NCBI GenBank assembly: GCA_947683425.1
Contig: CANTUQ010000073.1
Coordinates: forward strand, 9,940,001-10,004,000
From: Excoecaria cochinchinensis
Lineage: Eukaryota; Streptophyta; Magnoliopsida; Malpighiales; Euphorbiaceae
Length of the DNA: 64,000 bases
Direction: 5' to 3'
The notes beneath the pieces were generated by a model. It was not told where the DNA came from and made no database searches. It worked only from the letters and a program-made list of their open reading frames with translations. Below, in pieces: positions 22,612-31,791 of the stretch. A program made the translations under genes and the position numbers. Positions within the stretch are counted from its first letter, which is position 1, and each line of letters starts with the position of its first letter.

Positions 22612-23784
22612 ATGCCAGGGATCGACCGAGACGTAGTAGAGCACGCTATGCTGACTTATCCAGACTGTAAGCCTGTGAAACAGAAGTTAAGAAGGCTCAG
22701 GCCAGAATGGGCAGACAAGGTCAAGGAGGAAATTCGGCAGCAGATTGAGGCCAAGTTCCTTGTTGAAGTGCAGTATCCTACATGGTTGGCAAATGTGGTC
22801 CCTGTAGCGAAGAAGAATGGGAAGGTCAGGGTGTGTGTGGATTATCGAGATCTGAACAAGGCCTGCCCTAAAGATGATTTTCCACTACCCCACATCGATG
22901 TGTTGATAGACAGTGCCACCAACTGCGCGATGTACATCTTTGGAGATGGTTATGTGGGCTACAACCAGATCCTGAACAAAATAGCTGACCGGGTTTAAAC
23001 CGCTTTCATCATAGAATGGGGGACCTACGCCTACCGAGTTATGCCTTTTGGTCTGAAGAATGCAGGGGCCACATACCAGAGGATGGCGACCAAGATTTTA
23101 AGCGACCTAATCCACAAGGAAGTAGAGGTGTACGTCGATGACATGATGGTCAAATCAGCCACCCGGGAAGGCCACTTTGAAGCTCTAAAGAAGTTCTTCA
23201 CCAGGATTGACAAGTACAATCTGCGGCTTAACCCCAAGAAGTACATTTTCGGAGTGAGTTCAGGAAAACTATTGGGACACGTCGTCAGCCAGAGGGGAAT
23301 AGAAATTGACCCGGATAAGGTGAAGGCCATCAGAGAGATGCTTGTGCCGCAAAAAGAGAAGGATGTAAGGAGTTTCCTGGGCAAGCTGCAATATGTCAGC
23401 CGATTTATTGCCAAGCTCACTTCAATATGCGAGCCTGTTTTTAAATTGCTCAAAAAGAATCAACCTGTGGTCTGGAATGAAGACTGCCAAAAAGCCTTTG
23501 ACAGCATCAGGAAATATTTGTTGAATCTGCCAATGCTAAGGCTGCCGCAACTGATCAAACCGCTTATCCTATATCTGGCAGTAGAGGGCAGTTCCGTGGG
23601 CGCCATGATGGCTCAAAAGGATAAATTTGGGGTGGAATTCGCAATTTATTACCTCAGCAAGAAGTTCCTTTCCTATGAGATTAAATATACTGAAGTAGAG
23701 AAAATCTGCCTCGCAGTGATTTGGGCCTCAAAGAAACTGAGGCATTACTTCCACTCATACAAAGTTCAGGCTGAACATCCTATT
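22582..23784 (+). pseudogene. Reverse transcriptase and RNase H of element V
   Basis: RT runs from VFAWTYEDMPG (22582) through AKFLVEVQYPTWLANVVPVAKKNG, VCVDYRDLNKACPKDDFPLP and MPFGLKNAGATYQ to the catalytic YVDD at 23131-23142, then LGHVVSQRGIEIDPDK and the thumb. It continues into RNase H (LYLAVEGSSVGAMM, then FAIYYLSKKFLSYEIKYTEVEK). One in-frame TAA is at 22996-22998. The RNase H end is abnormal: at about 23769 YKVQ is joined directly to AEHPI, so the connector that normally separates the two RNase H domains is missing. The enzyme would copy genomic RNA into DNA in the particle. Confidence 0.88.
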
Positions 23785-23843
23785 CAAGGAGACACTCCCG
23801 AGTTCACCTTTCCGGATGAGGGCATAGTCGCGATTTCTGTCCA

Positions 23844-24240
23844 AGGATGGCAGTTACACTTCGACGGGGCAGTAAATAACAGAGGGGCCGGAGTTAAAAT
23901 CATTTTGACAACCCCAGATAATGAGAAACTCCCCCTAGCCAAGAAGCTGAGGTACAAGGCAACCAACAATGAAGCCGAATACGAAGCATGCACTTTCGGG
24001 TTGGAAGCTCTAGCGGCACTGGGAGAAAAGAATGTAGAAGTCTTTGGTGACTCATCCTTGGTGATTAATCAGATCCGAGGTGAGTAGGCTGTAAAAGAAG
24101 AGCGGCTGGTACCCTATGTTGAATATTTGAAAGAGGTACGTGGGCAGTTTGAGACTTGCACTTTCCACTTCGTGTCGAGAGATGAAAATCGTTTAGCTGA
24201 TGCGTTGGCAACCTTAGTGTCGATGTGGGATAATCCTGAA
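23844..24240 (+). pseudogene. Second, archaeal-type RNase H (aRH) of element V
   Basis: The frame encodes GWQLHFDGAVNNRGAGVKI (first catalytic Asp), NNEAEYEACTFGLEAL (catalytic Glu), VEVFGDSSLVINQI (catalytic Asp), and SRDENRLADALATL (final acidic site). This extra RNase H, similar to archaeal and plant cellular enzymes, is a mark of the Tat/Ogre clade. A TAG at 24085-24087 falls at a position where related elements have Trp. Confidence 0.85.
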
Positions 24241-25580
24241 GGAGTAGCTATGAAGCCAGTACTAATTTCGAGTTCTGAAAAGCCCAGCTTCGAGATCAAG
24301 CCTGTAATGGAAGTAGAAGTGGCGGATGGGAAACCATGGTACTTTGACATCATGAATTACTTGGAAAACAATAAGTTTTCGGAGGAAGCTACTGAGAAAG
24401 ACCAGAGGATGATTCGGAAGCTATCCACTCAGTTCATATCCTTGGAAGGGGTGTTGTACAAAAGACAGTCAGACGGGATTCAACTCAGGTGCTTGAATGA
24501 AGAAGAAGCCCGTAAGGTGATGGAGGAGACCCATGCAGGCTTCTGTGTGGCTCACATGAACGGTTTGACCCTGGCTAAGAAGATTATGAGACAAGGCTTC
24601 TATTGGCTTATGATAGACAATGATTGCTCAAAATATGTCAAGCAATGCCAGTTGTGCCAACAATACGCAGACTTGAGACACCTACCAGTATCAGAGCTAC
24701 ACAATCTGACATCACCTTGGCCTTTCGCTGCTTAGGGGATAGATATCATTAGAGAGATTCGCCCTACGGCATCCAATGGGTACCGATACATCATAGTTGC
24801 AATTGACTATTTTACCAAATGGGTAGAGGCGGAATCCTTCAAAAAGATCGACGCAAGGGATATGGCCAAGTTTATAGAGAGGAATCTGATCTGCAGATAT
24901 GGCCTCCCTCACCACATAGTGTCTGATAATGGGGTGTAGTTCATGGGGGAAACCAGGAAGCTCCTCGAGAAGTATAGCGTCGAACACCATAAATGCTCTC
25001 CCTACCGACCACAAGCAAATGGAGCAGTAGAGGCCGCTAATAAAAATATGAAGAAGATCCTGTCCAAGATGGTCCAAACCTACAAAGACTGGGATGAAAA
25101 GTTACCCTTCGCCTTGTGGGGATATAGAACAACGGTAAGGACATCTACGGGTGCTACACCATTTTCCCTGGTATACGGGACGGAAGCAGTATTGCCAATT
25201 GAGATAGAGCTCAAGTCGCTGAGAGTGGTCATGAAAGCCCAAATTCCGGAGGCTGAATGGGCACGACAGAGGCTACGGCACTTAAACTTACTAGACGAGA
25301 GTAGGCTGAAAGCTTATTATCATAACTAGATCTACCAGAAGAGATTGGCCAGGACCTTCGGGAAAAAGGTGAGAAGGCATCCGCTGAAAGAAGGGGACTT
25401 AGTGTTCAAGCAGATGAGGCCAGGCATACCAGATATCAGAGGAAAATTCAGACCAACTTGGGAGGGGCCGTATATCCTTAAAAAGCTTATGTCCAAAGGA
25501 GCTGCAATCTTGTCGGATAGTGATGGAAATGAATTCAAATAGCCGATCAACGTCGACAGACTCAAAAGGTTCCATGGCTA
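24241..25580 (+). pseudogene. Integrase of element V
   Basis: Zinc-binding HHCC region at 24526-24680 (ETHAGFCVAHMNG, then CQLCQQ). Catalytic core: GIDII with Asp codon 24742-24744, then YGLPHHIVSDNG with the second Asp near 24925, then YRPQANGAVEAANKN with the Glu near 25030. The C-terminal part (EGDLVFKQMRPG, then PTWEGPYILKK) runs to ~25580. In-frame TAGs at 24733, 24937, 25327 and 25540 inactivate it. Integrase inserts the DNA copy with a 5-bp stagger, matching the 5-bp TSDs in this window. Confidence 0.88.
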
Positions 25581-25615
25581 AATACCAAAATAAAAAGAAG
25601 AGAATAAAATGCCCC

Positions 25616-25755
25616 GCAGGTCAAAAACCGAAAAAAGGCGGCCGTGCTAAAATTAGGCGCCTCGACAGGGTGAAAACCGAAAAAAGGCACCCTGTGCAAA
25701 AATTAGAGGCATGAGAAAAAATATCCAATCGTGAAAACCCGAGAGGGCCGATTGG
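25616..25755 (+). ncRNA. Hairpin module after integrase in V (three hairpins)
   Basis: HP1 25616-25647 is weak (GGTC/GGCC). HP2 25659-25710 has outer stem GCCTC/GAGGC, inner stem ACAGGGTG/CACCCTGT and core AAAACC-GAAAAAA-GG. HP3 25725-25755 has stem CCAATCG/CGATTGG around TGAAAA, CCC-GAGA-GGG. All share GAAAA-CC-loop-GG inside an outer stem. The order and cores recur in element U at 52468-52607, with changed but mostly paired stems. Structure was read by eye. Whether it acts as a cis element or a separate RNA is unknown. Confidence 0.55.
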
Positions 25756-25969
25756 TAACAGGAGTTGATGCTGTTAAAATTTGGCTTTATGTATTAATAG
25801 GGCGTACGCGGTTGAGTAAATGTCAAAACTGATCATGTATGCTGAAATTATATGGAAATGTACACAATTTTGTGAAATAGAGTGAATATTATTCTTTCCA
25901 TTTTTGTCATTTTCTAGTTCTGCATTAAAAGGAAATGTAACACTAAAAGAGATACATATGTAAGCTAAG

Positions 25970-27291
25970 CTAAGTCCTGCTGCTGCTCTCGCCGACCAGA
26001 TGCTTGAGCCCTCGTGTCCTGTTATCAGATGCTGGACTAAGGATCCACTTCTTGTATTCTCTAGTTGAAGACACAGAATGCTTGCAGAACCTCGGAATAA
26101 CAGTCTTCACCGGCAGCCTGCCCCACAGCTCATGATACCGAGAAGCAAACGCAATCGAAAGAGCTCCTCCCCGGAAAGATAAGGGAACCCTTACCACATC
26201 CTGGGTCATCCCGAGCTGATGCGTACATCGAGAAGTGATGCAGAAGGTGGCTCGACGGAGCCCGTAGAGGGGAACACACCCCGATGGCCCATCAATGACC
26301 ACATGGGACAGTGGGAGCCAGGTAGACGTGAAACTGATATCATCATCTGACAACTCGCCAAATCTGGTAATGCCTTCACCAGTGGTGGCACACCCGTACA
26401 GTCGTCGACGTGGAAGAAAATGGCTCGGCGAGTATTGTGGGGTAACCCGAGGAGGTGGCTCAGACAGCATCCTCAGTTTCTCTTGCAGCCAGATCTGAAA
26501 AGAAAAAAAAAAAGAGAGAAAAAAAAAGCCGCTGGAGTAAGTAGGGTTTACTTCAGGCAAAAATAAGGCACAGGGTTGTGTGAAAATCCGAAAGGACGCA
26601 CCTCCCGCTAAGAAAAGCTAGTGTGAAAATCCATAAGGGACGCACTACCTTTAAAATAATGACGTACCTTGAGCAATAAGGGGCTACCGGCAAAAGTAGT
26701 AGTGGATCCAGAGCTCACAGCATCCAAGCCCAGAATGGTCTTAGCCAGAATGAGTGGTAAGGGTGATAATCCCAGATAAAAGTCGCTCAGAACTCCGAAC
26801 AAGCGAGGGTCACCTGTCAAACCCCCTGGAACAACAGTGAGGAAGTTCACCATGCAAAACAAGAATATGATGCTTACCCGGTAAGTGGGGATGTCAGTGA
26901 ACTGATCCAGAGCCTCGATCAGTGGCCCCAGGGCAAAGGAAGAGCCCGGAGAGATCAGCCGGACGGCCTCAGAAGAAGGTATGCCGAGAGCCATAGCTAT
27001 GTCCCGAGTCTGGAGTAGGCCGCAACGGGGGACGCAAGGCAGAGCGCTAGGAGGGAACCAGGCTCCAAGAATGGCAGCTAACTCTTCAGGTAAGGGGCAC
27101 AGTTCTTGATAAGTGAACCGGAAGACGTGAAACCGGGGGTTCCAGAAGTGGGTCGCCACCAGAAGGAGATCCTGATCAACTTTGACCCGGCACAGGTATT
27201 TCAGCCCAGACAGAGAGGAAAGGGCGCCTTCTTCCCAAGTGTGCTTGTCATCTAAGATACGGTGCATTTTTTGGGATAGAGAGGAAGACAT
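25970..27291 (-). CDS. Intact antisense two-exon gene of V (plant-mobile-domain/DUF7745-like)
   Basis: Exon 1 runs 27291-26668 (208 codons, start MSSSLSQKMHR). The donor is GTACGT (26667-26662) and the acceptor TTTTCAG just before 26494. Exon 2 runs 26494-25970. Both junctions are phase 0, giving a 382-residue frame without stops. Motifs such as THFWNPRFHVFRFTYQELCP, a hydrophobic segment (IIFLFCMVNFLTVV) and a C-terminal RYHELWGRLPVKTV resemble the plant mobile domain / DUF7745 proteins often carried by plant retroelements; the match is by recognition only. It lies convergent to pol and divergent from the internal sense promoter at 27554. Pol of the same copy is full of stops while this frame is open. 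Antisense ORFs at this position are known in Tat-lineage elements; their role is unknown. Confidence 0.7.
26578..26647 (+). ncRNA. Two more GTGAAAATCC hairpins inside the antisense-gene intron
   Basis: HP4 26578-26601 has stem GTGTG/CGCAC, then AAAA, then TCC-GAAA-GGA with a GNRA loop. HP5 26619-26647 has stem TAGTGTG/CGCACTA, then AAAA, then TCC-ATAA-GGGA. Element U repeats both at 53176-53202 and 53219-53247. They lie in the intron of the antisense gene (26495-26667) but show the consensus on the plus strand. Confidence 0.55.
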
Positions 27292-27372
27292 GTTAGGAAA
27301 AATAAAAGGCTTAAGATGTTGGAAAATGAAGAGACACAAGAGGAGCAAAATTTTGTAAAAATTTATAGGGAA

Positions 27373-27560
27373 GTGTCACCGACGGCCTACCCGCCTCTCC
27401 TAAGAGACGGCCTGCCCGTCGGTAGAGATCCGCCTGGCAGACGCATACGTTAGCATTGCATTCATCACGCGCATTAACTCGCATTTATTGAGAGACAGAC
27501 GGCCAGCACGTCGGTCGCTCCTACAGGCGCCCAGCCCGTCGGTCACGAAACTCTATATAA
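27373..27560 (+). promoter_or_regulatory. Internal sense promoter: GC-rich repeat block plus TATATAA
   Basis: Units such as GACGGCCTRCCCG and CAGCCCGTCGGTCAC (27373-27545) are the same GC-rich inverted words that precede the LTR TATA box (16640-16865). TATATAAG follows at 27554. So the element repeats its LTR promoter design inside the internal region. Downstream lies a leader with a donor-like CAAGTAAGTAG (~27745) and the acceptor TTTTGCAG at 28476-28483, next to the ATG of the second sense ORF. Confidence 0.6.
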
Positions 27561-28484
27561 GGGCGAGTGACAGACGGACCAGCGGCGCTGTCACTTTCAC
27601 TCTTCCTCTCAAAAATGGCTTTTTAGCGTTTTTTTGTGTATTTTAAGCCTTCTTTCTCATTTTTTCTTGCGATTTCTTCGTTTTTCCGCGTTCTCCACTT
27701 ACCGAATGCTCAGACATTCATATTTCTTCGGTTTTCTACACTTTTCGTGACTTCAAGTAAGTAGAATAACTACCTTTTTATTTAATTCAATTTATTTTTT
27801 CTTCATTTCTTCTTCCTTTAACCTTAGAAATGATTAGAATGCTTTAGATGCCTTAAAAATTTAGGGAGGATGCTGCCCATTTTCTTTATTTATTTATTTA
27901 TTCATTTATTACTTTTTGTGGTGCAATTAATCTGAATTTTTGCATGATCACATAGGAATAGAATTTTTCTATAACTTTGTTGCTTTAGAATTATACTTTC
28001 TAAGCGCACTATTCTGTGTTGTTGAGGCCTGAGGCCATTATCTTGTGTTGTTGGGGACACACTCTTGCCGGGATGCGTCCCATTTATGCACATATATTGT
28101 TGTTGAGGCCTGAGGCCTATATTATGCCTTTTTATGCAGGAGGTTGGGCACACCCTTGCCGGGGTGCTGCCCAAATTTTTATTATTTATTCTAAATTGAA
28201 TATTTTTGTGTATAATGCATGCCTTGGGGCCTAGGAAGCCCATTTTTATTCGCTTTAAATATTTCCATGCCAATTGCATGTTTCTTTTGTTTTGATATGT
28301 GCGAAACATGTTGGGCAACTTCCTTTGACAGGACGTTCACCCCTTTTTATTTATTATCAGTCTTTTATCTCATTTTCGGGCCGCCATTGCCCTGGTGAGG
28401 CCTGAATGGGCTTTCACCTTCAAAGTAAGTCTAATAATGCCTGTTTTGTCAAATTTTTGCTATCTAATTTTTTTCTTTTGCAGG
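27561..28484 (+). other. Spliced leader of the second sense ORF (candidate intron 27746-28483)
   Basis: About 900 bp without a gene. The first part is a pyrimidine-rich leader (27590-27740), then GTAAGTAG, then T-rich sequence with GGGACACACTCTTGCC-type and GTTGAGGCCTGAGGCC repeats (28020-28115), ending TTTTCTTTTGCAG. The ATG follows the AG by one base. The second part is repeated at 12781-13214. Confidence 0.5.
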
Positions 28485-30501
28485 ATGCCTCCTAGACGCA
28501 GAGCACCGCAGGCCTAGCCCGAGGTCGTAGTTCCGGGTTGGATGGACGATGAGTCAGCTCAGAGATATAGAGCGTTGGCTCAGGTAGAGCTTCGAGTTAG
28601 CCGCTTCGTGTTTCGGCCGTTCCTAGAGGCCCTTGGGATGGCCCCAGAGTTTGATGGGCTTGTCGAGGGTGCCGGGTGGACAGAGTTCCTTAACCCCGCT
28701 TTCCAGACTTTCCCAGAGGCTACTCGCCAGGTCCTAGCCACCCTCTGCTATGGCGGTTTTCAGAGGTCGGACACAGAGCCAGGGGTGGTCCAGTTCTGGT
28801 TCGACGGCGATCATTACAGTATTACCAGGCAGAGATTCACACAGGCCATGGGGCTCCCTATAAAGGAGGGGGTCGAGATCCCACGGGGAGCGGTGAGACG
28901 CGCCCACTGGGCGGCCATTGCCCTACCAGGAGTGTTGTATGATCATGATACAGCGAAGAGCACCGTACTGGTGTCTCAGGCACTCCGGTATTTGCACAGA
29001 GTGCTATCCAGTTCGTACCTTGGTCGAGCTGGTAATCCAGGGTCGCTTAACGCGGCCGAGATCTAGAGCCTCTGGGCTATGGTGGCAGGCCAGCGTCTCA
29101 ACATTAGCCATGAGATCTTGGCTAACTTGACTAGAGTCGGCAGAGGGTTGACACCGGTGGTGATAGTGGGAGGAGTTATCACCCGGTTTCTTTGAGGTTG
29201 GGAGTTGCCCCAGACAGGTTGAGAGGACCCTTGGATGAGGGGATCCATGTGGATGCCGCAACGGCAGTGCAGATGGGGATGATCTCCTCGATATTGGGGC
29301 AGGCAGAGGCCTACAGAGTGCTGTCCATTCACGAGACCCGGCGGATGTTCTCACTTCCACCCTTGGGTCCAGATCCGGACCACCCGGAGCAGCCAGAGCA
29401 GCAGCCTCCTCAGCTGGAGTAGCAGCCTCATCCTCCACACCCAGAGCCAGAGCCTCAGCCTCCTCAGCCTCCTCAGCCTCAGACTGTGCCACCGCCACCA
29501 CAGCAGGAGCAGCCTAGGACCCCATCGGATTTCGACATGGAGTTCACGATGGATGAGCTCTTTGCTGCCTCACCGGCATCCAGAGCGCCGACTCCCATCC
29601 CGTCGCCGGGTATCAGGGTGTAGAGGACTACCCACAGGCCCCCCGAGAGGTATCACCCATATTTTCGAGGGGACCCAGGGGCATCCACCGCCGCGGCACC
29701 GCTGCCAGAGCCACCACAGCAGCAGCCAGCACAACCCGACTTCTCTCAGCTCCTCACGTCCATGTTCACAGCCTTAAAGCGACGACAAGATGAGAGGGAC
29801 AAAGCTATTTATGAGAGGTTAGACCACCAGCAGGCTGCTATTCAGGAGCAGTCCCAGTCGGTAGAGCGGTTAGCCTAGGAGCAGGCCGGCTACATCGAGC
29901 ACACGGCACGGGAGCAGGCTCGGGTCATAGAGGCTTTCAGAGATGAGCAGGCTCGGGTCATAAAGGCTTTTAGGGATGAGCAGGCGAGGCTGATCGAGCA
30001 GGTTGCCAGGGTCAGAGGGAGCTTAGGCAGTAGCTCGCTCATGATTTGAGGGCGTCTCAGGACCAGGCGTCTCAGAGGGTTGATATGACCCAACAGATGA
30101 TCGACGAGTCACTCGACTCTCTGAGATCCCGGGTCCAGGCGATAGAGGGGATCCTCCCACCCTTGTCTCAGACCATGAGGGAGTTTAGGGAGCAGACAGA
30201 GCAGCGCCTAGAGCAGATGAGGAGGGCTGCCAGTGAGCAGACCATTCAGATGAGCCAGGCATTCAAGAAGTTGGGAGGCATAGTATCAGAGACCTTAGGG
30301 TTCATGAGGACTTGCACCCAGCCTTTTTTGGATGGCTATGCTCAGATCCGATTCAGGTAGACCCGCGATGCTGGGACAGGACCCTCCACGGCTTAGCCTT
30401 CACCTCTGGCACGGCCAGCTCCGCCTCTACGTCCGCTAGGGATAGTTCACATATCAGATGATGAGGATCCCGATGAGCCCTCTGACTACACACCCCTCTG
30501 A
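28485..30501 (+). pseudogene. Second sense ORF of V, copy 2 (ATHILA ORF-1-like with coiled coil)
   Basis: Same protein as 13215-15254: basic N-terminus, folded region, Pro/Gln-rich stretch, heptad coiled coil and acidic end. An early TAG (28515-28517) is specific to this copy. 28542-29066 is then open to the TAG at 29064-29066, which is shared with copy 1. A one-base loss near 29190 (CGGTTTCTTTGAGG against CGGTTGCTTTTGAGG) shifts the frame. Further stops fall at about 29419, 29622 and 29875. Shared and private lesions show that the ORF was already broken before the internal duplication. Confidence 0.65.
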
Positions 30502-30939
30502 TATTCAGGGAGTTATATTTTTGTACATTTACACTTTGTATATACATTGTACGAAATAGACATTTCTAGTGAAAAACTTTTGTTTCCAGATTTATGCATT
30601 TATGCAGGTATTTATGATTCATTCATATCACGGATACATGTATGCTTCCACATTTACTCATATTCCAAAACGAGGAAAACCAAAAAATGGTGAAAGATGA
30701 TGAATAACAACTCAATAAAAAGGAATATAAATGAAACATGGCATAATAGATAAAACAAAATCATGCCATTAATAACAGGTTAAAAGATGACAACTCAAAC
30801 ATGAACTAACAAAACCTTTTATCACACAGGTACAGAGAAACATCGATCCGAACACAGGCATCGATTAAAAGTCCGAACAAGGGCGCCTAAGATTCATTAT
30901 TTTTTTGGAACGAGGAACCCGGCGAGGTCTTCTCCTCTT

Positions 30940-31690
30940 TACACCGAGTTTGTAGCCAGAGAGCGCTACATCTCCTCAACACTGCGTGAGCCGAGACGAG
31001 GCCAGCAGAGATCGAAGTTGCAGTTAGAGAAACACTGCTCTTCACATCGGGATTGTAGCCAGAGAGTGCTTCATCTCACGGTTCACGCGGCAACCAGAGA
31101 GCGCTATGCACCTTGCAGATCGGATGGGGGTTAGCAAGGGAACTTCAGATCGAAGCTGTGGTTAGAAAAACACCGCTCTTCACACCGGGATTGTAGCCAG
31201 AGAGTGCTGCATCTCACGGTTCACGCGGCAGCCAGAGAGCGCTACGCACCTTGCAGATCGGATGGGGGTTAGCAAGGGAACTTCAGATCGAAGTTGCAGT
31301 TAGAGAAACACTGCTCTTCACAGCGGATTTGTAGTCAGAGAGTGCTACATCTCCTCGACCCTGCGCAAGCCGAGATGAGGCCAACAGAAGTCGAAGATGC
31401 AGTTAGAGAAAACACTGCTCTTCACAGACCGAGATTGTAGTCAGAGAGTACTACATCTCACAGTTCGCGCGGTAGCCAGAGAGCGCTACGCACCTTGCGG
31501 ATCGGATGGGGGTTAGCAAGGGAACTTCAGATCGAAGTGGCGGTTGAAGAAATACCGCTCTTCATATCGAGATGGTGGCTAGAGAATGCTACATCTCACC
31601 AATACCTACAGGTCGAGACGAGACCGATAGGGGTATCTTCGCATCGCTGAACAGACCGAGACGAGGTCTACCCGGTAAGAGGCACAAAAG
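30940..31690 (+). repeat. 3' hairpin repeat array of V, copy 2
   Basis: Same array as 15690-16440, unit for unit. Several stems that carry a mismatch in copy 1 are fully paired here: GCAGT/ACTGC near 31294 (copy 1 ACAGC), GCGGT/ACCGC near 31540 (copy 1 GCAGT/ACCGC), and AGACC-GAGACGA-GGTCT near 31656 (copy 1 AGATC-GAGATGA-GGTCT). It ends just before CTTGTGCACTAGTTTCCCC and the polypurine tract. Confidence 0.8.
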
Positions 31691-31776
31691 GCAAGAACCA
31701 CCGCAGGTACGCCTTCTTTCTTTCTGTCCTTTCTCTGAGTTTTGGCTTATCTAGGCGCTTGTGCACTAGTTTCCCC

Positions 31777-31791
31777 AAAACTGGGGGTAAC
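31777..31791 (+). promoter_or_regulatory. Polypurine tract before LTR3
   Basis: AAAACTGGGGGTAAC ends where the LTR starts (31792). U has AAAATTGGGGGCAAC at the same place (54753-54767). This is the expected plus-strand primer site, though the purine run is broken by single pyrimidines. It is deleted before LTR2. Confidence 0.6.
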
